In this document: piece after piece, positions 36,461 through 49,220 of the stretch | How positions within the stretch are numbered: position 1 is the first letter of the stretch | How the letters are laid out: each line of letters starts with the position of its first letter | Assembly: GCF_021018805.1 (NCBI RefSeq) | Contig: NC_086257.1 | Span: 20,187,193 to 20,251,192, forward strand | Source: Prinia subflava | Lineage: Eukaryota; Chordata; Aves; Passeriformes; Cisticolidae | Reading direction: 5' to 3' | Length of the DNA stretch: 64,000 nt | Translations under genes and position numbers: made by a program | The notes under the pieces: generated by a model | The model's database searches: none | What the model was told of the DNA's origin: nothing | Seen by the model: only the letters and a program-made list of their open reading frames with translations

Positions 36461-38736
36461 ATATATATACATTTTATTTCAACTGAAACATTGTGGAGCT
36501 TAAGGTTGTTTGTTGGTGTGGTTTTGTTGGGGTTTTTTTAAGAAAGGAGAAAAAATTAAACCACACATCTCCAGCTTGCCCTAGCACACAGCCAGCAAAA
36601 TTTCAAAAATTAAAACAATTCTTGGCCCATCATCAGAGGCTGAACTGCTGTGTGAAATGTGCTCATCACTGCTGAGCCCCCGTGCCACCAGAGAGTATGG
36701 AGACAGTCTGGGTACATTTCTGTCTAATAAAATGTTTTGTGGTGTGGAGATGCACCAAGCAGTAAGGAATGAGCTCCTCCAGGCACGTTACAGAGCTGGG
36801 TGCTAATGAAACCAGACTGCACTCAACACACTCATCCTGAATTATGTGGGGTATTCCTGCCTAGCCCTAAATTGTGCCCCTCATCCACCCTTCAGGAGAC
36901 ACCACACTTAAGTGATGCCATGTTTTCACAGAGGGGGTGGACAGGGAGAAAAGCCTCTTCTTCCCCTCAGAACCAAGGAAGCACTCCTGAGGCACAGCCT
37001 CACCAGGGCTGGCCCTCCTCCTCCTCACTGCTCAGGATCAGGAGCACTCAATGCCATGGATTCACCAGGAAAGGAGATGCAAGACCTGATTCTGCCTGGA
37101 ATTTCATAGCTAGGACATGCCATGGATGTGGCACCTACACCCCAGGTCTGCCCCTGCCCAGCAGCTCTCTGGACTTCTCAGCCTCAGTCCATTGCTTTCT
37201 TCTGGCCTTCATCCTCCTTAGGTACTCCTGGTTTTGGGGTATCCACCTGGTCAGCCCCAGCACCAGCAGCCTGCCAGCTGTGCAAGGTTAGAGGGAAAAA
37301 TAGGAGCTGATTCATTTTGAACAGTTCAGCTACACTGCGTTTTGCTGACTTATTATTGGTCAGCATATTTATTATGCTAGATATAAATAAAACATTAAAC
37401 ATTGTACTCAAAATATCCAAAATAGCCTGCAATTCTCCTACTTCCTGAGCAAATTAAATGAGTTTTCGCCCCAGTAGCTTTTGGTTTTTTTTTTTATTAT
37501 TATTAAAGAACCAACACAGGGAAAAGTCACTACCATCCCTAAACTACGCCTTTTCTAGGGGAAAAAAAAAAAGGGAGGGTAAAAAAAAGGGAATAGCCGT
37601 GAGATGATACAAACAAACTTACACTAGTGCTCTAAGCTGAATTCTCTGCCATTGTTGCTGGTGCATTATTTTGGTAATCCAATTAACTTCTGATGTTGTC
37701 AAATGCAAAATCAGAATGGGTTTGCACAATGAGTATTTACACACAGTAGTAACACAACTACAACAATTTTTATTAGCCTGTGCTGTTAAATATTCTCAAA
37801 GGCCAAGGGTAAAGACTTATTTTACAGCAGTGATTATGAATTCCTGTGGTCCAGGAGACAAGTATTGCAGATGGTGTCCTACAACAATAAATAATTCTGA
37901 AACCTCATTTTCTTGCTTTCTAAGTAAACCCACGGCACTACTTCGATGTATGCTTGCAGTTTGCTGCCAAACTTAGCTATGTCACCAGCAAGTATCAATA
38001 AAGATCCTACTGATTTAAGAGTATGCATTGCTAAAAGTCAATGTTCCAATACGTGGGACAGAGGCGACATCAGAATTGGAAAATCCTAATTAGTTAAGCA
38101 TCTAAAGCAAAAATCCCATCCTAAGCCATTCTACAAAAGGAGATCTTCAAAAGGACAGCAAAGCCTAAACAGGGCAGAACAGATAAACTGGCTAATAATG
38201 CAAAAACAACGTTCTCATTCATGCTTGCAGAAACAAAACAAAACAAAATAAACTGTTTCTATTCTGAAATAATTTCTTCAACCAATTGCAGATCTCTCTT
38301 GCCTCGTTGAAAGGCCACAAACGATGACTTGCACTCGTTCCAGAGGCCAAGGCTGACTCTGCTGGGTAGGTCAGGAGCAGTCCCAGTGGAAGGGAAAGCT
38401 GCTGGGGAGGTGTGGAGGGCAGGGCAGACACAGCCACCAGCACCAGGCTGATTTAGGACTCTCACTGACAGCGTGTCTCCAAAAAGATCAGGGAAGCTCT
38501 GATTGCCTATTATGCATTATTAAGACACAGATCAATAGAGAAACCTCCAGGGGCCACTAGCATGCACTGCACGTGTGATTTCACCTTCTGCAGACACAGG
38601 AGCCAACTGTGGGAGCTGGTTCCTGCAGCCCCCTGGCCAGGGACTCTGCACTGGGCAGCCTGAGCTGGGACACATCTTCCTCTGGGAAGGTCACACGTGG
38701 CTTCTCCCACCTCACCTTCCTCCCTCTTCTTGCTGG

Positions 38737-38768
38737 TTTTTTTTTTTCCCCCCCTTTTTTTTTTTTCT
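38737..38768. repeat. Pure pyrimidine run T11-C7-T12
   Basis: This is 32 nt of uninterrupted pyrimidine made of two T blocks around a C block, almost mirror-symmetric. Such tracts can form intramolecular triplexes under stress but are also frequent neutral low-complexity DNA. Confidence 0.9.
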
Positions 38769-40637
38769 GTGCCTACTAAAATTCAAGCCATCACATCTTG
38801 ATTCATGCTCCTCCAGCTACACCCACTGCCTTCAAATTTCAATTTAAGCATTTTGGGGCTGAGGCTGGGCTGGGAGATGGGCTGTTTTCAGGCAGCAACT
38901 AAATGCAAAAGGTGCCAGACTCCTGCTGCAGCCTCGAAACATTACTCAAAACACCAAGAATAACCTGTTATTTCGACATGTTTTTCAGCTGAGGGATTGA
39001 TTTTAAGGATCAGAGAACAGAAACAGCTCATTTTTGAAAGGATAAAAAATAAAATATTAGGAACTCCAGATGCTCAGTAATTTTCTTCACAAGACAGGAA
39101 TACTGCTAAAATTATCCTCGCTACCAAATTATATCCTTTTTCTTGAAAACATGAAGATAAAGGTAATTTCTGAACAGTAGCATATGTCATAAATACATGT
39201 ACCAGCACCACTCTGAGTCTCACACCACCTTGCCAAGCAGAGCTGGGCAGATTCGGGTGATTTACAGCAAGCATAGTTAATAACTTACAATAATCATGCT
39301 TAGCATCAAGCTCAGAATGAACTGCTGCCAAACTGACAAATGTGGCCATGAAAATTGATAGCTTTGAAATTTGTTTCAAGGTTCATGTACAGAAAACCTC
39401 GCCAGCACACACAAAAATTCAGAAGGCTTTTAAGAACAACAGTATTCTGCATATGACTGAATTAGTTAATTACTCAAAAATCACCCACCCAGAAAAAACC
39501 TCTCCAGCTCTGGTGATTGCCCATTTATTTCCAGCACAGAAATAACTTTATTCATTGTGGCAAAGAAGGATAGTGGATTCTCTGCACCTTTTGAAGGGTA
39601 GAAATAAGTATGGAGAGTAAAGATAAATCACTCTTTTAAAATAGGACCTTAAAACTTTTTCAGTTGCAGCACCAGTACAAGTCCCATCTGATTCACCTTC
39701 TGCCCAAAGTTCAGTGATCCTTACTATTAATTCATACATAAAACTGCCACAAAAAGGTGTTTCTTCTCCATCCTCTTGGATTTATTCTTCTAGATACAGA
39801 AGAATGCACACCATAAGGAGTTGAGCTCAAAATCTTACCAGAATAAAACTATAAAATAAGAAAGAGATACAGATTCTGAACACTGGTCACTAAAGGAAGA
39901 ACTGGCAGCAAGACAGAATGGGAAGGAGTGAGATAAAGTAGAAGTTATTTTCACACAGCTTCCATGGCAGCCAGTTGGGTCTATAGGCTGGAAGGCTGAA
40001 CTATCACTGCATGGCATCTGCCTCCAAACGCCTCCGACTGCCAGATTTTGACCCTCTGGGTTAAAATTCTGAACTTCTCAATCCAGGGGCCGATGTTTCT
40101 ACAGACTTCTGAAATGTGATTTCATTAATTCACCAACAACAAACTAGAAATCTCAATTTAGAGGAAATGGAGTTCAGAGTGCAGCAACTGGGACAAGCAG
40201 GGCTGGGGAGAAGCAGTAGAGGAAACATGGAAAGGCCAAAGAAAAGAGCAGAAATGGACCCAGAGAGCAGCAAGACTCATGGTCAGCAATGCTCCCCAAA
40301 AGTCTGACTGCAGAGCCTGAAGTGCTCCAAATCATTGATTTCTCTTGCTCCTCTGGAAGCACAGGGGCATCATCCTAACAAGCTGTTCATCCCTCATCCT
40401 GATTGAATACAAACTACTCCTGGTCTTGCTCTTTCCAAGATAACCAGAGGAGGCTTTTTACACATCTCTAGGTCTCAGGCTCACTGCAAGGTGCTGCTCA
40501 ACTCTGTGGGCATTGGATGGCTGATTGGAGTTACTCAGCCTGCCTAGAAAACCGAACAATTAAAAAAAAATAATAAAAAAAGGAGTAATATAGCAGAGTT
40601 GAGCACTGAACAGCCATCAGTTTTAAACACAGATAAA

Positions 40638-40656
40638 TTTATTATTATTATTATTT
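40638..40656. repeat. Short (ATT)n microsatellite
   Basis: About six ATT units are set in AT-rich sequence. It is short and probably weakly variable. Confidence 0.8.
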
Positions 40657-43600
40657 AATGCACGTATAATTCTGTGCTCTAAATTGATGTAAGTGGGGGT
40701 AAAATAGACAATGCACTTGCTTTGTTCTTTATTTATATTATCAGTACTTTCCTGTGATAAAAAGAAACAGAAAATCTCACCCAGCTGCATAAAAGCTTGA
40801 AGAGAGCCTACTGAACCAGAAGAAAAACTCTACCATCTTACATTTAACACACACGTATACCACAGAAAGCTGAATCAATATCAAAGACAGATGAAGTGTT
40901 TCTGAATGGGATTCTTAAGCATTAGAGGGGAAAGAGAAGTGTGGGTGAGGACATGGAGGAAAAGAGAAATGGGAAGGATGGGAGGAAATAAAAACAGTTT
41001 GGAAGTTGAAGTCCACGGCAAGAGGGATGATGACTGCTAAGTACAGCAAACCAGCCCCATGGAAAAAAAAAACTTAAAAGAGATTAATCCTGTGCTTCAG
41101 GTAAAACAGACTGCACAAGATGTGCAACAAGATGGGGTAAACCAGCACCACAAGCACATGGTTGTGTCTGAACACAGTGACACAGCATCATCTTAAACTC
41201 TGGAGTCATACCTCACACCTTCCTACAATTATCACTGTAAACAGTACAGCTTCTTCTCTGCCTTCTGTAGTTTGAAACTGCTGATGCTGTTTAACCAACT
41301 TCTGCCCTTAAATAATATTCCATTTCTCCATAAAATATTTATATTAAGCTTCTAGCACAGGTTCCTGCTCAGGGTCTATTAAGCTCTCATGAAGAGCTGA
41401 GTCAACGTGTCACGTGTTGAACCTTTTAAACTCCCTGTTTCTTGCAGGTTACATAAAAACAGAAGAAAACTGGAAGATGGGGCCACACTTTTCAGTTCTC
41501 ACTGAATGAAGCTGTAACTGATATTAAAGAATAACAAATAAAATAACATGAATGCAACAGAAACTTGTAAAACACTGCTCATCTCCTTAACTAAATTAAG
41601 CTCCAGCAAGTGGAAGGTATTACTCCAGCACGCCCTTATCCCATCCTTCTCCTGCTCTCCTACACATTATCCAAGTTCTGTGCCAAATGAGATCACTCCA
41701 CTGTAGCCCACACCTGCTGCATAATTGATTGTTTTTGATTGTTTTGACATGAAATGTTCATGCACAGGCACACATCACATCACCTCTGCGACCATGGGAA
41801 TGTGATCTTAGAGCCACCAGCCTGCCAAAACTTCCACAAAACTCAACAGCAGTTGTGCTCATGAGAAACATGCCCAGTGTTTCTGGCTTTAAGTGGATTC
41901 CATGAATTTCATGCCCCTCCAAAAACATTCTCTGAAATTCTTCTTTACAGTCTTATTTTCCTTGAAGGGAAGAAACCACGACTTCCGTGACCGAGATCAT
42001 TTGAACGTAACCTCATGCTTTTGCTGACATTTGGCTATCCTGACCCTCAGGCAAAACACTACAGAAATGTATATGGAAATTACTCAGCCAGTAAAGAATC
42101 TGGATAGAAATCCCAGCTGTCATATGAGAAGTCTGTAGAGGATTACGAATATCTCAGACATTTATTAAGTTATACTTCCTTGATATTAAGCTAATCATGA
42201 AGACTAAAAAAAAAAAAAAATGGTCTTGCCGATGTTTTAAAGAAGAGGCAACTGAGATGTATTTGATTTTATATTATTTTAATTTATCTGTATATTTGGG
42301 ATAGTTCTACTGCAATGCTGAGCAAAGAAATGCACCTGGGCAGTCACACCCCCCAGGAGTACCCACAACACAGGACAGTTTGAGTTGTTTTGCCATTTTT
42401 TTCCATACCCTTTGTTATTGGACAAAACCAGAGTAACTGGATTTCCCAGACTCAGATTCAATTAAACAGCATCAACGCTATTGCAAAAAAGCACAAATGC
42501 AGTTACTAGAATTTGATAAAGGTGCTTCAGCACTAGAATCCTCTCTGTTTTTACTACCTAATGTTCAGAGGCTGGACAAGTATCACATCCTGAATCTCAC
42601 AGCCATTGTTAATCACACAGCACTTCACTCCACAGCAAGCTGAATGCTACCAGGAAAGTCACATGCTGCTCAAGCACTGAATATAACTCACTGCACTTTA
42701 AAATATGTACAGTCACATACTCCATATCCAGAGCTCTGCCACTGTATGGCACACTGTAAACCCTGGAAATGATGGCATGATAAAAAATAATAGATTAAAA
42801 ATATCATCGTTTGAAAAAGAATTTGTTACAATTTCAAACTGGTGAAGGATTCAATAAAATGGCTTACCACAAGAGAGCATACTTGCATATAGAAACCACT
42901 CACCAGTTAGGGAATTCCAGAAGAGGGATTTAATTTTTTTTTTGTTAATTAAAAGATGCAGCTAACCTGCGTATCATCATTGAAACCAAGGACTTTATCA
43001 AAGTGAAAAGCCCAATTAGCATCAGTCCTCTTTGGATGTATAGGCTAACATATCCCTCATCAGCTCAATGAAAACCCAAGGGTGCCTCTGCTCTCCAGAA
43101 CTGCAAAACTAATAAACAATTTCATTTAATTTGAAACAGACTACACTGAAATCCAGTTTACCTCAGAGTAACAGTGGATTGCATGCTTTTCTCCAGGGCA
43201 CGTGTGGAAAAGTATTAAAAACCTAATGCATTAAAAAGTATGTTGAAAAGACTTGCATTTGCAAACAGAGGAGAATGGCACATTTATCAAATTTGAACAC
43301 AGCAAGCTCAAAATCTCTTCTAAAATGCATTGAGACATGTTCCTATAACAGCCTATAAAGTATATAAATATTTCTCAGCTGTATTAATACAGTATCCAGA
43401 AAGCAATTTTTGTTGTTAATATTATTTTTAAGAAGTTATAATGAAGTGCCAATCTGCTATCCAGTATTTCATTCTGGTTGTTTTCATCACCACCAAAAGG
43501 ACTGTCCAGTGTGAAAAAAACTACAAATTGGGAAGAGATTTCACCATTTTACAGGAGAGCCTTTCATCACTGGAAAGAAAATGCCTTTCCAATTACAGTG

Positions 43601-44265
43601 CTGCTTCTATGGCTGTGCTTCAATAACAGAGCTGCTACCCCACAAAGGTGCTTAGTGGCACACGTTAGCTCAACCAGATAAGCTTTTGGTGTATCCTTAA
43701 TTGTTGCACAATCCAAATGCACAACACATCGTTTTTCCTTCAAGAAGAGGGGGGAAAATGGCAAAAAAGCCCATCCTAGAGATGGGATTATCTCACAGTT
43801 TGGCAGGAAAGCCCCCAAATGTTATAGTAGGCAAGAATTGACAGAAATATGTTTTGGGTGCACTCTGCAAGTTTTATTAAAAAGGATTTACAATAAAATA
43901 GGTGGTGACAATAATGGTTTTCTCTACAGGTTAGACCTAATTCCTGTAACTTTTAAAATGGTACTGAGAACTACCATTTTGCTGATGCTGCCCAATAGAA
44001 ACAGTAACTATCCAAAATGTGGTTCTAAATACAATTCTTTCTAGATTCTCTTAAATCCTAGTACCTGAGTTAATGCTTTCAACAGGATCAGGAAAATCAG
44101 CCAGGTCACTGGGGCCAAGATCAACTGGGCTACTCCATAGAGAACTGAAAGATTTGTATTTTCCTATTCTTCATTTCAAACAAAAGAAACCACACAGGGC
44201 ACAGAACACCCATGCCAAAACAAACTACAAGACACACACACAAGAGCAAGGGAGGGAGAACCATC

Positions 44266-44680
44266 AGAGAATCACCGAATGTTCTGGGCTGGAAGGGACC
44301 TTGAAGCCCACCTCATTCCACCCCTGCCATGGGCAAGGACACCTTCCTCTATCCCAGGTTGCTCCAAGCCCTGTCCAGCCTGGCCCTGGACACTTCCAGG
44401 GATGGGGCAGCCTCAGCTTCTCTGGGCAACCTGTGCCAGAGCCTCCCCAGCCTCACACAGAAAAATTTCTTAATATCCAATTTAAATCTACTCTGTTACG
44501 GTTTGATGCTATTCCCGCTTATCCATCACTCCATGCCCTTCTCCAGCTCTCTTGGAGCCCCTGAGGCACTGGAAGGAGCTCTAATGCCCAGAGCCTTCTC
44601 TTCTCCAGGCTCAACAACCCCAGCTCTCTCAGCCTGTCTCACAAAGAGATGCTCCAGGCACTGCAAATCCTTCCCTTGTA
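44266..44680 (-). mobile_element. CR1 LINE 3' region fragment, longest in the window
   Basis: This is about 400 bases of the CR1 3' part on the minus strand. On the plus strand it begins with 'agaatcaccgaatgttctgg', followed by 'ctggaagggaccttg' near 44290, 'cccctgccatgggcaagg' near 44320, 'ggttgctccaagccctgtcc' near 44358, 'cttctctgggcaacctgtgcc' near 44417 and 'cttctctccaggct' type sequence near 44598. Relative to the copies I remember, a short segment is missing near 44540 ('catgcccttctccagctc'). Overlapping plus-strand frames of 163, 153 and 64 codons are antisense shadows of this element. No intact reverse transcriptase or endonuclease part is present. Confidence 0.93.
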
Positions 44681-45129
44681 CGAACCAAATTGGATCTGCC
44701 AATCGCAAGAGAATAAATCTCATTCCAGGTGACTCCCAAAGCATTTATGTCAATGTTTCCTCACAGGTTTTGGGTCTCATTAAAACATAAAACCTCAGCC
44801 ACCACCAAACACAAAAAATAGTTTCACTGAACAGTTCTGACCAGCTCTAATTAAGATATATAAACTCTTACAGTTGCATGCCATCTTGGTGTTTGTATGA
44901 ATAACTTAAGTATTTAATAGATACCTTCACTTTTAATTACCATAAATGTCAAGAGCTTCCTGCAGTATAAGAGCTCCCCAAATGTTTCAATGATTTTTGA
45001 GCTTTATCTGAAGTGGTTAACTTTAGGATTTTGTAATGAAACCAATCCTACAACATCTTAAAAATTAACAACCTTCAGGCCTACACATTTTTACCCTAAA
45101 ACATAACCAAGGACCTTCACTGAATAATA

Positions 45130-45620
45130 GTGCCTCTTCTTGCACTTGACATTTATTAGTCATGATTTTAAAGTGAGGAGTGTCTAATTACAAATAAAGG
45201 ATCCCTGACTTTGATAACTCTTAAGGAACTGCTAGGCATGAAATAAAATACGATACTGGAGCCTCTCCTTCAACTTTGCCATGTACATTTCTTTCATTTG
45301 ATAATTCCAATGAAATAGGCTGATTGTCAAAGCTTAATTTTAGACTTAACGAAGCAGTAAAGGTTGGGGTGATGAAAAAGAAGCTGAAACAATAACAGTA
45401 AAAACATAGTCATGGACTATGACGATCCAAGAAAAATTTTCTGGCCAATTTGATTTGATTGTGTTAAACAATGACAAAGTACAGAAGCAATTAGAAATCA
45501 CATCCAATATTAGCAAGTGACTAAATGCTGGTTAATGGCATTTTATGCTTCCTGAAGACTGGCAAATTCTACTCCATGTGTTTTAAAGAAGAATTCAATT
45601 TTGTCATCAGGATGGTACTT
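45130..45620. promoter_or_regulatory. Possible conserved noncoding element
   Basis: This is unique, AT-rich but complex sequence of about 500 bases with no low-complexity run, several TAAT/AATTA cores and a 7-bp dyad around 45405-45421. No appreciable open frame crosses it on either strand. The lack of repeats together with moderate complexity over this length is consistent with constrained noncoding DNA, but only an alignment could show it. Confidence 0.25.
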
Positions 45621-48600
45621 TTCCCTTCCATTTAATTGTGCCAAATCATTTCCTGAATTTTATCTTGTCACTGGCTTTACTATTACAAAACACCATTATT
45701 TTTATGAAAAAGTTGTTCACATATTGACAGTGACATAAGAAATTAATATGAAAGCTCAATGAAAGAAGAGTGGCATATGATTTTGGAAAAAACGTATTCA
45801 CTTATTTTGTAGACATATAATTTTTCAAACATATTAATGGAACTGCTAAGGTCTGAAGATATCCACTCCCCAAAATGAAGGCCCAAAGAACCACAAAGCA
45901 AAACTGCTCTGCGTGTTCTGAAGAGCTTAAAGCCCAGTTGTTGTAGCATTTTAAAATACACCAACAAAAAAGGGCTTTGAATTCCCAAAAACTCACATTA
46001 CACACACACAAGAAAGTGCTTTATGTCAGTGTTGAGACTGACAGTTACTCACAATGGCTCAGCTGAACACTGTGGCAGGGAGTCCTTCTTGACATGAAAT
46101 TAAATACCTCAGCCTTAACATTTCATAAGCATCTTTGTATTCACCAGGGGTGTATTATGCCATGGCCACGGAACACACCAGAAAATGTGGAGGCAGAACA
46201 ATACTTAATATAAATGCTCACAGCCAACTTCCTCAGTGCCTCAAGATAATAAAAATACACATCTGACTGCTAACACCACAAGCAAATCCAAATTACTATC
46301 ATGCCTTAAATCAGTACCCCCGATCTTCACGTGGCTGTGAAAATAAAGAGATGGGAGAGATTCCAGAAGGCACAAACGAGAGTCAGCAGCTTAAAGCACT
46401 TTCTACACTTTAACCTTCTCCTTCAGGTGCTGCAATACTCATGAAGAATCTCTCCTATCTTCAGGAGAAAACCCCTCAGGTTTTCAGACAATTAATTATG
46501 AGGAAAAATTAATTCACAGGAGATCCTGCAACAGTTCTTCCACTTGGGCATTACAGAACACAAACAGTGAGCATCTGTCTGTACCACCTCCTGTGATTAA
46601 AAGTCAAACCTTATAGATTTTTGTGAGTACCAAGAAAGTCATGTGTCAAGCTGTCTAACAGAAGCCCAGGTTCAGTCAGGATTCCCACGGTCAAGCTTTC
46701 ATAACAAGTGCCCATACAAGGCAAATCTTGTTTTACTGACAATCACATGGCATGTGGGAATGTCTAAAGGTTGGGTCATTCCCTTTTTCACTCTCTTTCG
46801 AATATTAAATTCAGACAAAATTATCTGGCAAGAGATACAAAAAGCTCATATTTATTGCTCAGTTCTAGTTTTGAAGATGAAATTCCTTAACGATCTAAAA
46901 AAACAAATTAAATTGTCTTTTCACACAAGTACTACCATCACACGTAAAGTAATCCAGGCAAGTTCACTCACCACACAGCAAGGAAAATAGGAACATAAAA
47001 ATCAGGACTACAGCTGGACTGCTCTTCAATTGAAGCTTTGTGCAGTGCATGATCCTTCAAACCCTGACACAGATGCAGCAATTACAGTTCAAGTTTAACA
47101 TAGCTCCTTTTACTCTGCTCTCACCTTTAAGCAAATTCCTATTTCAGCAAGGGAGAGGTTCATCTTTTATCCCTCCCTTCCCCACAATGCTCAGAGATAA
47201 GAGGATTTATCAGAGGGTAGGAGAGGCATTACATTTAATGTTGGCTTAGAGCAAGCTCTCCACCCTTCTCTATTCTCACCTTAGTCTTGCTCTATATTGT
47301 ACATTCATGCACAGAAGGGCTGCATTACTCCAGTCCTGTGACCCATTACTTTAGATAAGAATGGAATAAACTAAAGATGGGAGAGGGTTTTCCTGGCACA
47401 GACCCATTTCAATATTCAGAGTAAAATCTTAAAAGGATGAAGGAGTAACAGGCATGTGTTCCATCTAAAAAATGGCTGACCACAATGGTAACACTGCAGC
47501 AAAGCTGCTTTTCCATGTCTCTGCTCAGATGATCATGATAAATATCTGCATTTTTAAAAAGGCAGGGTTAGTTGCTTGTAAATATGTACAGGTGCTGGAC
47601 AATGCAAGATCACAGCACACCTTTTATAAAGATGGGTTGGTTGCTGCACATGCTTAACTCACCTGTGCTCCTGTAACAAGGAACAGAATCAATTTTCTGG
47701 CAAAAATCTAATTCTGAAATTGACTTTCTCTGAATATTGCAGAGTATCATCTTTTCTAAGCCTCCTCCTCTTCAGCCTTCCCCCCAATGCTGACAGAATT
47801 TGGATGAAGGGTTCTGGAAATCTTTTTCCAAATGTTTACCTGAGCTGGTATGGGATTTTTTTCCCCTTTTTGTAACATACAGAACAGTGAACATGCTTTT
47901 AGTAAGCTCCTTTAAATGCTAGTAGTAGAGCTGTTTATTTTCCATTTTATTCCAGCAATATTTGCTCAATTTAACCAACTGAGTTATAGTACTGTGCTGT
48001 AAAAGGAACAAGACTGGAATCATCAGGCACCATACTTGTTAAACCAGAGTCAAAAATCCTTGTCCCACTTGAAGAGCATTTTCAGCATTTTCCATCCCAA
48101 AAATACCAACTTTTACTTGTATCTAGTGAGACAGATTGCCTAGAGAGCAGCAGAAAGAGCAGCACAGTCACATCAAGCAGCAACATCTGCACCGTGGCAC
48201 CTTCTCACCTTTCAGTACCACCAGCTTAAAACTGGAGAAGAACCAGAGGGGAAGCAAAGGTCCCACATCCCAAAAATAAGAGATGGTTTTGTGTCTCTGT
48301 ATTTCAGAATAATCAAGTGGGAGTAACTGTTGGATGTGGATGGCAAAGAGACACAAGCACCTGCATCTGGAGCACAGACAGGTAATGGAGAAATTGCTGC
48401 AGTTATCTGAGAGAATTTGTAGGCAAGTGTTTTCATCCAGAGGTAGCTTTGCATCTCTGACACTTGCTCAGAGAATTTGCCAGTGATAAGCAAAGGGAAA
48501 TTAGCCAAGAACTGATTTAGCCTTGACTTTTAACAGGATATCCCATCCAACCCATTTCTCTGTAAAAGGCTTGTCAATTATTTTTGACCAGGTCAGCCTT

Positions 48601-48639
48601 ATTCTGTAAATCAGATTATTTAACTACTGTCTTGTTCTT

Positions 48640-49220
48640 GTTTCTGACTTCAAATATCACTTCAGCTTCCCTGCATTGCCACTGCTTTGCATAAACACTA
48701 GGCAAGTTTTAAATATTACATATTATATGACCACATCCCCTCAATGCCATTCTGAATCTTTAATTACTAACAAATATAAATAATCTATTGAAAATAATAT
48801 TGTATGTCTAGCAAATTAAATATTTAACAGTTATTTAAATTCAATACTTTCAAGTCCTGCAAATACTGAAATTAGTCAAGTAAAAAAATGGTTTTAAACT
48901 CAAGCACTGGAAACGCACATTTTGTGCACTTCATTTCATTTTATAGTTTCTAAGAACTATTACAATTTTTAACAAACTTGTATCTGGGATTTGAAGCCAA
49001 ACATTGATGCTCAAAAGGCACAAATCATTAACTAAGAGACACCCAAAGTGGTAATAAAAACTATTCCCCAGTGGTATATTGCAAATGGGCTGTAAAAATT
49101 ACATTTTATTAATCCAGCTGCAATTAAACAATAACAGCTGTACAACTTGTATTGCAATGCCCCACTTTTAGGGAGATGACAAATACTGTTCATTATTCAT
49201 TATATATTGCTGATTGGCAA
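48640..49220. promoter_or_regulatory. Possible conserved noncoding element
   Basis: This is AT-rich unique DNA with many TAAT/ATTA cores, CAGCTG E-boxes near 49136, and related ATTGCAAAT/ATTGCAATG strings near 49079 and 49153 that resemble C/EBP or POU sites. No open frame of note crosses it. It has the texture of a distal enhancer. The evidence is motif content only. Confidence 0.25.

Larger units (their letters stand above)
30969..44265. other. Long noncoding block without recognisable transposons
   Basis: These 13.3 kb contain no exon, RNA gene or CR1 copy that I can recognise. Frames reach 163 codons (36800-37291, +), which falls in a GC-rich, CpG-poor pocket at about 36880-37270 and has no domain. 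Simple tracts include (AAAT)n near 32175-32193, pyrimidine runs at 33032-33062 and 38737-38768, T/ATT at 37485-37504, (ATT)n at 40638-40656 and poly-A near 42208-42221. A purine-rich stretch lies at about 40923-41000. Small inverted repeats occur at 32666-32689, 32759-32783, 34388-34405 and 36386-36403. Confidence 0.55.

Noticed and set aside
36800..37291. 163-codon frame in a GC-rich pocket
   Set aside because: Several overlapping frames are open on both strands here because GC-rich DNA has few stop codons. No motif or splice context is seen.
39074..39379. 101-codon minus-strand frame with a hydrophobic N-terminus resembling a signal peptide
   Set aside because: A short hydrophobic start is easily produced by AT-rich DNA. 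There is no recognisable mature domain, splice context or promoter.
44073..44790. Plus-strand open frames of 163, 64 and 153 codons
   Set aside because: They run antisense through the minus-strand CR1 fragment at 44266-44680, whose 3' untranslated sequence happens to be low in stops on this strand.
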